This document shows positions 8,380 to 17,023 of a stretch of 64,000 nucleotides of DNA, in pieces (the stretch's first letter is position 1; the number at the start of each line of letters is the position of its first letter). The DNA comes from Spirochaetales bacterium Spiro_05 (GTDB lineage: Bacteria > Spirochaetota > Spirochaetia > Sphaerochaetales > Sphaerochaetaceae), in contig LVBG01000036.1 in the NCBI GenBank assembly GCA_001603115.1, positions 1 through 64,000 on the forward strand, given 5' to 3'. Both the position numbers and the translations under genes were made by a program. The notes below the pieces were generated by a model. That model had not been told where the DNA came from. It made no database searches and saw only the letters and a program-made list of their open reading frames with translations.

Positions 8380-9864
8380 CTACTGCCTGAACCAAGGTTC
8401 AAGACTGCGATACAACTGGGCGAACCGTTGGGTAAGTTCCTCGTAATACTGTACGTTCTCCCTATTGGGGGAGATAATCTGCTGGATGGGATTCATTGCT
8501 TCTATCAAAGAGAAATCTTCGTACAGGCCTGAGCCAACGCCTCCTAAAAGTGCTGCTCCCATGCTGGTGGCTTCCGTCAAGAATTTTGGGATTGCTATCT
8601 CACAGCCAAGAACATCAGCCATGATCTGACGCAGATATTGGTTGAGAGCCCCCCCTCCAATGAACATGACTTGCCGATCATCTGTCATGTTGAGCATCTC
8701 GGCGAAATTTAGCTTTTGGTTCATCGCAATGCCTTCCAATACCGCCCGACAATGGTCTGCAAACGTTGTATTGAGATCGAGCCCGACAAAAGCACCCTTT
8801 GCTTTTGTACTCCACCAGGGAGAACGCTCACCAAGCAGATATGGCAGGAAGAACAGTCCATGGGCACCACGCTCGGATGTTCGGGCCGTCTCGTTGACAT
8901 TATCCAATGTTTTTCCGTCACTCTTTCCCAGATAGGTCTGGGCAAACCACGAGAGCGAGCCCCCTGCTGTTTGCATCGTTGCACACGGCTGATACAAACC
9001 TGCCACCGGGTGAGCCCATGTAAAACCAATTTTTTCTGGCCCTGAGAGAGGCCTCTTGCTTGCAATGGAAACCCATGAGGAACTTCCCATGTACAAATAG
9101 GGCTTCCCGAAGGACACCGAACCAGCACCAAGCGAAGCACAACCACCATCACCAGCTCCGACAATAACCGGCGTACCTTCCGGAATACCTGTCTGCTCAC
9201 TTGCTTTGTGATGCACTTTCCCGATTATTGCCGAGGAAGGATAAGCTTGGGGAAAGAGACTCCGGGGAACCCCCATGGCGGTAAGAATCTCGTCTGACCA
9301 ATCAAGGGTGGAAAGATCGAAGGCATTGGTTCCTGATGCATCGTTATAATCGGTTGCATACTCGCCTGTCAGAAGAAAATTCATATAGTCCTTGGCTTGC
9401 AACACCTTGAACGTTTTCTCATAGACCTGTGGGCGATGCTTCTTGAGCCAGAGCAGCTTGGTCAGGGAGTAGGAAGAGCTTGGCCGATGACCGGTGATGG
9501 CGTAGATACGATCGAATCCCAAGGTATCAATGAATTGCCGCTCTTGCTCCGTACTCCGTTGATCACAATAGAGCAACGCATTGTGCAGCGGTTTCCCTTC
9601 CTTATCTATCGGAAGGCAGCCCATCATCTGGCCGCTGAATGCGACTGCAGTCACCTGCTTTGGGTCGATGGTAGCCAAAACCTCCCGTGAGGAGGAGCAA
9701 ACTGCTTCCCACCAGATCTTCGGATCTTGTTCTGCCCAATTAGTGTTGAACACATTCATCTGGTATGGAGTCACCCTACTGGTGACCAAGGCTCCCGTTT
9801 CATCAAACAATGTGGCCTTGTTTCCTGATGTTCCCAGGTCATGTGCCAATATGTACCGTTTCAT
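8380..9864 (-). CDS. FGGY-family carbohydrate kinase, xylulokinase-like
   Basis: A 494-residue FGGY kinase with a complete phosphate loop (AHDLGTSG, Asp9), catalytic base D239 (VGAGDGG) and FLPYLLGERSPWW substrate/ATP-domain signature. It belongs with xylulokinase-type proteins, but the true substrate cannot be read. It follows the permease gene by 20 bases and directly precedes its Asn-loop paralogue, so the two arose by tandem duplication or were recruited as a pair. Confidence 0.88.
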   Translation of the reverse strand: MKRYILAHDLGTSGNKATLFDETGALVTSRVTPYQMNVFNTNWAEQDPKIWWEAVCSSSREVLATIDPKQVTAVAFSGQMMGCLPIDKEGKPLHNALLYCDQRSTEQERQFIDTLGFDRIYAITGHRPSSSYSLTKLLWLKKHRPQVYEKTFKVLQAKDYMNFLLTGEYATDYNDASGTNAFDLSTLDWSDEILTAMGVPRSLFPQAYPSSAIIGKVHHKASEQTGIPEGTPVIVGAGDGGCASLGAGSVSFGKPYLYMGSSSWVSIASKRPLSGPEKIGFTWAHPVAGLYQPCATMQTAGGSLSWFAQTYLGKSDGKTLDNVNETARTSERGAHGLFFLPYLLGERSPWWSTKAKGAFVGLDLNTTFADHCRAVLEGIAMNQKLNFAEMLNMTDDRQVMFIGGGALNQYLRQIMADVLGCEIAIPKFLTEATSMGAALLGGVGSGLYEDFSLIEAMNPIQQIISPNRENVQYYEELTQRFAQLYRSLEPWFRQ

Positions 9865-9884
9865 TCCTTACCCCTTACTTGGTT

Positions 9885-10835
9885 TCAGCTCTTAACGTTC
9901 TTTCGTTTCTGGTCAATCCAAACTGAACCAACAATCAGGACACCCACGATGATTTGCAAAATGAATGCATTGATTCCAAGCAGGTTCCCTCCATTCTGGA
10001 TCAAGGAAATCAGGAGAGCCCCAAGAACCGTTCCCAAAATTGTTCCAGAACCGCCACTAAGGCTGGCACCGCCGACAACAGCAGAAGCAATTGCATCCAT
10101 CTCATAGCCTTGTCCTGCTGTGGGAATACCGTTTCCAAGTCTGCTGGTCATAAGAATGCCTGCAATACCACTGAGCAGGCCACTCATGGCATATACACTC
10201 AGAGTAACTTTAGCCGTATTGATACCCGACAACCGAGCAGCTTCGACGTTGCTGCCATAAGCGAAGATATTACGTCCGAATACTGTTTTCGTGGTCAGAA
10301 TAAAGGTTATCAGAATGACCACCAACCAAACAAAGAACAAGGAAGGAAACCCAATGATTACCTTCTGGGCAAAAGCGGTAAAGGATTTTGGCAAGCCTGC
10401 TATCATTCTTGCATTGGAAAGGAGCATCACAATACCACGGGCAGCTTGCATCATGCCCAAGGTGGCAATGAACGGTGGCACCTTTCCGTAGTGGATAATC
10501 CATCCATTAAGCAAGCCAAGGGTTGTACTCACCAACACAGCAATCAGCAGTGCAGGAAGGATTCCAACTCCACTGACGAGCAGTTTGGAGACAACAATGC
10601 TCGACACCCCGACCACTGAACCAACCGATAGGTCGATCCCGCCACTGATGATTACGAATGTCATACCAAGTGCGATGATCCCATTTACCGAAGTCTGCCG
10701 CACCAGATTCCTCATATTATTTGCAGTGAAGAAATTCTTCGTTGCAAATGAAAGAATGACCATCAGGACAACGACAATCACCAGGAGGTTCCCTTCCGCA
10801 ATTCTGAACCTATGTTTATTGGACAGCAATTTCAT
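9885..10835 (-). CDS. RbsC-type sugar ABC transporter permease
   Basis: A 316-residue inner-membrane permease of the branched-chain/ribose (CUT2) family with about eight to ten hydrophobic segments. GMTFVIISGGIDLSVGS near residues 57-73 is the family hallmark, and YGSNVEAARLSGIN is the cytoplasmic coupling loop. SD AAGGAG. It probably forms the membrane channel as a homodimer with the ATPase at 10860-12350 and the binding protein at 12435-13463. Confidence 0.92.
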   Translation of the reverse strand: MKLLSNKHRFRIAEGNLLVIVVVLMVILSFATKNFFTANNMRNLVRQTSVNGIIALGMTFVIISGGIDLSVGSVVGVSSIVVSKLLVSGVGILPALLIAVLVSTTLGLLNGWIIHYGKVPPFIATLGMMQAARGIVMLLSNARMIAGLPKSFTAFAQKVIIGFPSLFFVWLVVILITFILTTKTVFGRNIFAYGSNVEAARLSGINTAKVTLSVYAMSGLLSGIAGILMTSRLGNGIPTAGQGYEMDAIASAVVGGASLSGGSGTILGTVLGALLISLIQNGGNLLGINAFILQIIVGVLIVGSVWIDQKRKNVKS

Positions 10836-10859
10836 CTCTCTCTCCTTACCTGTTCGTAC

Positions 10860-12350
10860 TTATAAGCCGGAAGCGTATCGCAGAAGGGTCTCTTCCTTGA
10901 AATCTTCCCGATCCACAACATGGGCCATACTTCCCTCATGCAATACTCCGATCCTATCCGAGAGTCCCATGACCTCCGGCAGGTAGGACGATATCAAGAT
11001 GACTGCATGCCCTTCTCTTGTCAGTTCCTCAATCAACTTGTAAATCTCTTGTTTTGCCCCAACATCAATCCCAACCGTCGGTTCGTCAAAAATGAACAGG
11101 TTGCTCTCACAACACAGCCATTTTGCAATGATGACCTTCTGTTGGTTTCCTCCAGAGAGGTTCCGTACATATTGGTGGATGGAAGGCGTCTTGATTCGCA
11201 GACGTTTGACAGAGTCCTCGGATCTTGCCCGTTCTTTTTTGCCTTGCACGAAGGAGAACCGGGAAATAGCTTTATAGGAAGCCAGATTGATGTTGTGATT
11301 GATCGTCTGCGCCAGCGCAAGTCCCTGGTGTTTCCGATCTTCAGGGAGCAAGCCGATTCCAAGTGAAATCGCTTGGGAAGGATGCTTGATTTTTACAGGA
11401 TTACCTTTGAAGTACACTTGCCCCCCATCAATGGGGTCAGCCCCATAGATGGCGCGCACCACTTCTGTTCGCCCTGAACCGACCAAGCCAAACAGACCAA
11501 AAATCTCGCCTTGCTTTACTGAGAAGGAAATATCCTTAAGAACCTTGGTACGGCTAAGGTTCTCTACCTTCAGCAACTCCTCTCCCTTAGGGAAGTGATC
11601 GATATTGTACATGTCGGTAAGGTCACGACCCACCATCAACGAAATCAACTCGTCCTGATTCGTCTTGGATACAGGGAGTGTTTTGACATGCTTCCCGTCC
11701 TTGAGTACGGAGACATTGTCACAAACGGAAAATATCTCCTCAAGTCGGTGTGAAATATAAATGACGGATATGCCGCTTTCTTTCAGCTTTCTGATGATTT
11801 CGAAGAGTATTACCACCTCTTCATTGCTCAAGAGTGCCGTAGGCTCATCAAAAATGATAAGTTTTGCCTTCTTGTGCACAGTCTTTGCAATCGCAACCAT
11901 CTCCTGCATCGCAGGGGAAAGTTCGGTAATTTTCAACCTAGGATTGACATCAACGTTCAATGCCTTGAGGGTTTCCTCAGTTTTGGTGTAGACATAGTCC
12001 CAATCTATCAGTCCATTTTTCTTTCGAGGGAACTGCCCCATAAAGAAATTTTCCCCAATTGAAAGATGGTGAGCAAGGGTAAGATCCTGATAAACAGCAG
12101 CCAGACCCATTTTTCCCGCTTCTATGACATTGGGAATGTCAACCTCAGTTCCATCAAGGCTGATGCTGCCCTCATCCTTCTGATAGACACCCATGATAAT
12201 CTTGATGATGGTGGATTTCCCTGCGCCATTTTCTCCAACCAGTGCATGCACTTCACCAGGGTATACCGTCAGGTCAACCTTATCGAGCGCCTTTACCCCT
12301 GGGAACTGTTTGGAGATGCCCCGCATTTCCAAGAATGGTCTAGCTTCCAT
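10860..12350 (-). CDS. RbsA-type sugar ABC transporter ATPase (two nucleotide-binding domains)
   Basis: A 496-residue tandem ATPase of the CUT2 family. The first domain has Walker A GENGAGKS (residues 39-46), Walker B LIIFDEPTALL and a degenerate signature LSPAMQEM. The second domain has the degenerate Walker A GLVGSGRTE usual for the family, an intact LSGGNQQK signature and LFIFDEPTVGID. It energises import of a monosaccharide or polyol. SD AGGAGG; 84 bases after the binding-protein gene, the gap being filled by a hairpin. Confidence 0.93.
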   Translation of the reverse strand: MEARPFLEMRGISKQFPGVKALDKVDLTVYPGEVHALVGENGAGKSTIIKIIMGVYQKDEGSISLDGTEVDIPNVIEAGKMGLAAVYQDLTLAHHLSIGENFFMGQFPRKKNGLIDWDYVYTKTEETLKALNVDVNPRLKITELSPAMQEMVAIAKTVHKKAKLIIFDEPTALLSNEEVVILFEIIRKLKESGISVIYISHRLEEIFSVCDNVSVLKDGKHVKTLPVSKTNQDELISLMVGRDLTDMYNIDHFPKGEELLKVENLSRTKVLKDISFSVKQGEIFGLFGLVGSGRTEVVRAIYGADPIDGGQVYFKGNPVKIKHPSQAISLGIGLLPEDRKHQGLALAQTINHNINLASYKAISRFSFVQGKKERARSEDSVKRLRIKTPSIHQYVRNLSGGNQQKVIIAKWLCCESNLFIFDEPTVGIDVGAKQEIYKLIEELTREGHAVILISSYLPEVMGLSDRIGVLHEGSMAHVVDREDFKEETLLRYASGL

Positions 12351-12383
12351 CCCGGACCTCCTATCGTATATGACTGAAAACTG

Positions 12384-12413
12384 CCCTAGCTCCTCCTCGA
12401 GGAGAAGCCAGGG
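12384..12413 (-). terminator. Intercistronic hairpin after the RbsB-like gene
   Basis: On the plus strand CCCT-A-GCT-C-CTCC, loop TCGA, GGAG-A-AGC-C-AGGG: an 11-bp stem with two mismatches between the binding-protein stop (12435) and the ATPase start (12350). There is no T-run on the minus strand, so it more likely attenuates transcription or protects the upstream mRNA than terminates fully. Confidence 0.6.
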
Positions 12414-12434
12414 ACTTTTTGTAGGTGAGGATGA

Positions 12435-13463
12435 TCAATACTTCTTGAGTGTGAACGGATCCAGAATTCCCTGAGAAGCGGGATCATTGACATTGTGCTG
12501 CTCAACGATGACGACACCAGTGTCGACATATGCAGGAAGGGTTGCACCTTCGATTGCCTTGACAGCAGAATCAACGCCCTTGTAACCCATCCCATACGGA
12601 TCCTGGACCATGATGGCCTTGATGGCTCCGCTCTTGATGGCTGCGACTTCTTCGGGGTCGGAGTCATACGCAGTGACGATGATCCTGTTGTGAAGATTCT
12701 GTTCAGTTATCGCACGGGCTACGCCGTCTGCGGAGTGGTTGTTGTCAGCAAAGATACCAATCAGGTCTCTTCCGTAAGTGGTGATCAAGTCCTCAGTGGT
12801 GGAGAGTGCCTTGATGATGTCGTTGTCAACATATCTGGTAGGAATAATCTCGATACCGGGGATCAGCTGTTTGATGCGAGTAATGAAGCCATTGTCGCGA
12901 TCGGTCAGAACCTGGACACCAGCCATGGCGCTCACTACAGCAATCTTCTTGCCTGCGGTCGCGATGTTGTTCTTCTTCAGGTACTCAAACATTTTCTCTG
13001 CTGCAAGAGATCCACCATACGTGTTGTCAGTTGCGAGGAAAGAATGAACCTTCGGTGTATTAACCCTGTTGTCGACGGTGATGATCTTGATGCCCTTGTC
13101 ATACGCCATCTCGAGAGCCGGAACGGTCGCATCACTACTGGTTGAAGCAATGACGATACCATCGGGATTCGTGGAGATTACGTTCTCAAGGATGGAGACC
13201 TGCTGGTCGATGTCTGCTTCCGAAGGAGGTCCATAGGTGGTTACCTTGACCAGATCGGGGTGTTCAACCGCATAGTTGTTTGCACCAACAAGCAGATACT
13301 GCCAGAAATCGGAGTCCGTTGCCTTGATGATTACGGCAATGTTGTAGGGCTTTACACCCTTAGGACCAGTTTGAGCTTCCTTAGCTCCCTGTGCGAACAA
13401 ACCAGATACGACGATGGCAAGCAAAAGCAGCACTACCAACGCACTCTTTCCAAGTTTCTTCAT
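12435..13463 (-). CDS. RbsB-type sugar ABC transporter substrate-binding protein
   Basis: A 342-residue periplasmic binding protein (CUT2/LacI-like fold). Residues 1-25 form a signal peptide (KK, then a leucine/valine-rich core) ending FAQGAKEA; there is no lipobox Cys. The mature domain begins YNIAVIIKATDSDFWQYLL and contains the alternating Rossmann elements typical of ribose/galactose binders (GIVIASTSSDATVP, VVSAMAGVQVLTDR). SD AGGAGG. First gene of the ten-gene operon; ligand unknown, probably a pentose or polyol. Confidence 0.92.
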   Translation of the reverse strand: MKKLGKSALVVLLLLAIVVSGLFAQGAKEAQTGPKGVKPYNIAVIIKATDSDFWQYLLVGANNYAVEHPDLVKVTTYGPPSEADIDQQVSILENVISTNPDGIVIASTSSDATVPALEMAYDKGIKIITVDNRVNTPKVHSFLATDNTYGGSLAAEKMFEYLKKNNIATAGKKIAVVSAMAGVQVLTDRDNGFITRIKQLIPGIEIIPTRYVDNDIIKALSTTEDLITTYGRDLIGIFADNNHSADGVARAITEQNLHNRIIVTAYDSDPEEVAAIKSGAIKAIMVQDPYGMGYKGVDSAVKAIEGATLPAYVDTGVVIVEQHNVNDPASQGILDPFTLKKY

Positions 13464-13840
13464 AATTTCCTCCTAATTTTTTGAAAAAATGAACTTATGG
13501 AAGATATTGCAAATAGTGTGCCAAGAATCTCAATATTGTTTGTATATAACTAGTATCTCTATATAAAATTTAATGTTATAGATAATTGAAATAATTAAAG
13601 ACATTCTCTGGGTACAGCTCAAGTGTACTGCACCCATCCCAATAGTGTTCAATTATTGTACATGTCTCTACACATGTTGAACACAGAGAGTATTTTCAGG
13701 CTATGGTTCCATCTCGCAGACGACTTGAACCAAGAGCGATGATTTATGTAGCTGATGATTTGAACTTACGTTCATTTGTTTTATGCATGTACAATGCAAC
13801 ATGAACACAAGCTTGCCTGATTTGGTGAATGATACAAAAG
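13464..13840 (-). promoter_or_regulatory. Leader and control region of the RbsBAC operon
   Basis: Part of a 430-base gene-free stretch between the RbsB-like start (13463) and the glycohydrolase stop (13894). Bases 13500-13600 are very AT-rich, with TATATA repeats around 13542-13565, but I find no convincing -35/-10 pair. A nested dyad lies at 13645-13684 (arms GTGTTCAA and TTGAACAC, with two ACATGT copies inside) and is a candidate operator. No gene is seen. Confidence 0.4.
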
Positions 13841-13873
13841 CTGGAATCCATCCTTCAAGGGATATGATTCCAG
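13841..13873 (-). terminator. Rho-independent terminator of the AtuA/glycohydrolase operon
   Basis: Stem CTGGAATC/GATTCCAG with inner ATCC/GGAT, followed on the minus strand by CTTTTG. It lies 21 bases beyond the last stop codon of the operon (13894). Confidence 0.65.
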
Positions 13874-13893
13874 CCATATGCATGAACAGGAAG

Positions 13894-14880
13894 TTACTGA
13901 ACCAATTCCGCCAACTGCTCGCCCATTTCCACAATATCCAAGCCCTTGGTGAACTGCAGGCAAGTTCCTGAGGGACGACGCACCTTCTCCACCCAATGAT
14001 AGGGGATGGAAGAGAGGCCGTACTTGGCTCCCAAGATAGCGCCAGCTACTGCACCAATGGTATCGGCATCACGGGCAAAGTTCCCTGCCAGTACCAAAGA
14101 GGAACGGAAGTCACCGTTGCTGAGCCTGAGGCACGCAAATGCAGCAGGAATTGCCTCTGCAGTGGTCGCCCAGGTGCTCGCCTTGATCTCATCATGGAGT
14201 GCCATCCAACTGTCGATGACCTTGCCTTGAGCCTTGTCGACAATCTCGAAGGCACGCATCATGTTGTGATACAGCCAGCTGTCGGAGGGAATCGGCTTGA
14301 GGGCAGCAGCGAAGATCTCCTCCCAACTGCCATCCGCCATTGCCACGGCAACTGCAGCCGCTACTGCCTGTGCTCCCCACACCCCATCGGCATAGTGGCT
14401 GACCGAGGCATCGATGGCTGCCATCTCAATTGCACGGTCGGGCTCTGCTGCACAGATGATTCCCACCGGGGGAATGCGCATTGCCGTCCCGTCGCTCATA
14501 TGGAAGGTGTTGAACTTCCCGCTCTGCGGGGGACGAAGGCCTTTGCGCAGGTTGTTGGCAGCAGCAACCTCGCTTGCCCCACCCCGCTTGAACTCATCCT
14601 GCACCACCACATCCTCAAACCACGCTTCAACCACCGCCTCGCTGGTCAGCTTTCCCTTGTTTCTGATCAAGGTCTTCGCCGTAAGCAGGGCGAACTCGGT
14701 ATCATCGGTGCTCCAGGTGGCTCCGGCATTGAAGTCGGTGATGAACCCGTAGGTCTCCCGATTTGCCTGCATCCGGGCTGCATCCCCAAAACTGTCTCCT
14801 ACTGCGAGCCCAATCAGAGCCCCTACAGCCTTTTCCCGCACCAACGCCCGGTTGGCCACCAATGCTGAACGTGTAATCAT
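13894..14880 (-). CDS. ADP-ribosylglycohydrolase-family protein
   Basis: A 328-residue DraG/ARH-fold hydrolase. The two metal-binding motifs of the family are intact: STDDT at residues 57-61 and RDADTIGA with Asp271 and Asp273. These ligate two Mg ions in enzymes that cleave ADP-ribose-protein or O-acetyl-ADP-ribose N- or O-glycosidic bonds. It begins one base after the preceding family member and has SD AAAGGAG. As the last gene of a sugar-import operon it more probably hydrolyses an imported ribosyl or similar glycoside than reverses protein ADP-ribosylation; this is inference from context. Confidence 0.85.
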   Translation of the reverse strand: MITRSALVANRALVREKAVGALIGLAVGDSFGDAARMQANRETYGFITDFNAGATWSTDDTEFALLTAKTLIRNKGKLTSEAVVEAWFEDVVVQDEFKRGGASEVAAANNLRKGLRPPQSGKFNTFHMSDGTAMRIPPVGIICAAEPDRAIEMAAIDASVSHYADGVWGAQAVAAAVAVAMADGSWEEIFAAALKPIPSDSWLYHNMMRAFEIVDKAQGKVIDSWMALHDEIKASTWATTAEAIPAAFACLRLSNGDFRSSLVLAGNFARDADTIGAVAGAILGAKYGLSSIPYHWVEKVRRPSGTCLQFTKGLDIVEMGEQLAELVQ

Positions 14881-14881
14881 C

Positions 14882-16969
14882 CTAATTCTCCTTTATCTGC
14901 AGGTTGCCGAATCCGACTCGACCCCGCTCGTAGAGGGCAAAGCCCACCATCCCATAGGCAAGACTCTCATCGGCTGCATCCAGAGGGTCAAACCCTGACA
15001 CTTCAAGGTGCATGGTTGTACCGGTAACGCTGAATGCAATCTCGTATTCGGTTTCCAAGGTGGGAAGTTGCTCTACAGCAGCAAGGGCAATCATCTTGTC
15101 CCCTGTATGCTTGAAAATTCCCAGTTTCCCCTCATGAAAGCCACCATAATAGCCTCTCTGTGCTCCCTGAACCCTCAGACTGAGCAAAGCAGATCTTCCG
15201 CTGTGCACAACCAAAGTGGAGTGAAGAGAGACATCCTTGGCAAAGTAGTTGCCCGTCATCGCCTCAGCATGGTCAAGCGTCATTGCCTCCATCCACCGCT
15301 TGTCCACCAGCTCCCAGGAACCATGGTTGTGGCTGAAGGGGGTGATGGAAGCAAACTCCTTGGTTTGCTTGCCAACATCGATGAGGTAGTCGGCTTTTCC
15401 TGAAACCCGGAAATACTGGAGATGGAGAACTCCGAAATCACGATTCTTGGCCGGGGAGTTCGCCTCGAAATGCAAGCCAATCTCATCAATCATCGCCCCT
15501 TGGAGTTTGGGATGATGGGGGTCGATGACAAAGGAGAGCTCATGTACCTGTTCGTCGTACACCACCTCATTACTGAACAACACATGCTCACCCGTGGTGG
15601 TATTGCGTACATAGGCCGAGATCAAGACCGACTCGCCGCTGAACTTCTCCAACCGATACGCCAGGCTCACCGTCTGCCCAGGGTACACGGTGGGAGAGAA
15701 GACAGGCATATAGCGCTCATCATCGAAATCGCTTCTCCGATAGAATGGCTTGTAGAAGAGCTTGCACGACTGGGGACGAACCATCCTGTCATAGCGCATC
15801 TCAAGTCCTTCGCCCCTATTGGAGAGGGCGCAAGCATTGGGATTTGAAACCCGGAAACCATGGATGGAACCAGGAAGCGAGAAATCAAAATCAATCGTCC
15901 CTTCCTCCCTATCAAACCCTTCAGGAACAGCCAACCCACGGGTTCTCAGACTGAGCGCACAGAGCTGTCTGACATAGGTGGGAATATCCAGGATGTTGAG
16001 GTAGCCTGAGATGCCGGAGAGTACCAGCATATCGTTGAGGGGAGCGCGATAATGCTCTTCCACTGCCTCCAATGAACCGGCAACACCAAGGATTGATCCC
16101 ACATTTCCTGCATTGCAATCGGTATCCCACCCTGCCATGGTGGCAATCTCCACCCCACGGCTCAACTTCTTCCCATAGAGCAAAGCCATGACGCAAACCC
16201 CTGCATTGGGAATGATGTGGCAGATGCCCGGATACCGGTCATAGCCCCAGTTCTGCTGCAGATACGTGAGGCATAAACGCCAGTCCTTTGGGTTCATTGC
16301 ATGGAAGTCCCGTACTGCGTTGACCACAGCAGCATAGGTGGAAGTGGGAGAAATCTGGGCCAGGGCGGCATCGAGGATGGCATCGACATCCTCAGTCTCG
16401 AACGCCTTGGCTATGGCTGCTCCAATGAATGCAGCTCCCTCAAGCCCCTCCCCGTCGTGGGAAACAGAGGCAGCTATCCGTGCATAACGGGCTGCATTCT
16501 TGCAATCCTCGGGAAAGAGAAAGCCCCAGGTATCGATGAAAATCTGGCCTCCAATCTGTTCGGCCAGTGTCTTTCCGTTTATTTCTATTGATCCAGACTT
16601 AGGGGCCGGGATCCCTGCTTTCAGATTCAGATAGGCGGTGTGTTCGGTACTCACCCCGTAGCCACCCCACCAGAACATGCCCACCCCTTCCCGGCTGTAG
16701 TTCAGCCAAGCCTCGGCTACCGATGAGCAGTCAAGCTCTTCGGATTGTGGAGTATCGTTGAGGGCACGCAAGAAGAAGACCGGTCCATTGGCATCATCAT
16801 CAGCGGCGAAGTTCTTGAAGGACTTCACATACGATCTGATATCGCCATAGAAGCGCTCGATGCGTTCACTGGTCCATTGGCTCGGCTCCACCGGAGCTCC
16901 CAGCCTGATACCGATATTCATTCCCAGAAAACCTGCGTATACACGCTTCAGGTACTCTACAGTGGTCAT
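14882..16969 (-). CDS. ADP-ribosylglycohydrolase-family protein with C-terminal beta-sandwich-like region
   Basis: A 695-residue protein, twice the usual family length. Residues 1 to about 340 form the all-helical glycohydrolase domain, with variant metal motifs: ADDDAN (Asp57-Asp59) replaces (S/T)xDDT, and WDTDCNAGNVG (Asp282, Asp284) is the second site. Residues about 370-695 are rich in beta-type sequence and resemble concanavalin-like modules, ending in repeated short hydrophobic strands (MHLEVSGFD, YGMVGFALYERGRVGF). No signal peptide, so it is probably cytoplasmic. SD GAGGA. It follows the binding-protein gene after a hairpin. I infer hydrolysis of an imported glycoside, with the extra half binding sugar. 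Confidence 0.8.
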   Translation of the reverse strand: MTTVEYLKRVYAGFLGMNIGIRLGAPVEPSQWTSERIERFYGDIRSYVKSFKNFAADDDANGPVFFLRALNDTPQSEELDCSSVAEAWLNYSREGVGMFWWGGYGVSTEHTAYLNLKAGIPAPKSGSIEINGKTLAEQIGGQIFIDTWGFLFPEDCKNAARYARIAASVSHDGEGLEGAAFIGAAIAKAFETEDVDAILDAALAQISPTSTYAAVVNAVRDFHAMNPKDWRLCLTYLQQNWGYDRYPGICHIIPNAGVCVMALLYGKKLSRGVEIATMAGWDTDCNAGNVGSILGVAGSLEAVEEHYRAPLNDMLVLSGISGYLNILDIPTYVRQLCALSLRTRGLAVPEGFDREEGTIDFDFSLPGSIHGFRVSNPNACALSNRGEGLEMRYDRMVRPQSCKLFYKPFYRRSDFDDERYMPVFSPTVYPGQTVSLAYRLEKFSGESVLISAYVRNTTTGEHVLFSNEVVYDEQVHELSFVIDPHHPKLQGAMIDEIGLHFEANSPAKNRDFGVLHLQYFRVSGKADYLIDVGKQTKEFASITPFSHNHGSWELVDKRWMEAMTLDHAEAMTGNYFAKDVSLHSTLVVHSGRSALLSLRVQGAQRGYYGGFHEGKLGIFKHTGDKMIALAAVEQLPTLETEYEIAFSVTGTTMHLEVSGFDPLDAADESLAYGMVGFALYERGRVGFGNLQIKEN

Positions 16970-16985
16970 AGACTTTCCTCATTGG

Positions 16986-17016
16986 GTGAAGGCCGGGGCA
17001 ACGCCCCGACCTTCAC
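16986..17016 (-). terminator. Strong intercistronic hairpin after the CUT1 binding-protein gene
   Basis: Arms GTGAAGG-C-CGGGGC and GCCCCG-A-CCTTCAC around AAC, 13 paired bases with one mismatch. There is no T-run on the minus strand. It lies between the binding-protein stop (17024) and the glycohydrolase start (16969), so it probably stabilises the binding-protein mRNA or partly terminates. Confidence 0.65.
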
Positions 17017-17023
17017 AACACAC

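Noticed and set aside
13464-13893. Small open frames and a possible RNA gene in the 430-base gap
   Set aside because: No SD-supported frame, no tRNA-like cloverleaf; only a terminator hairpin and a dyad can be supported.
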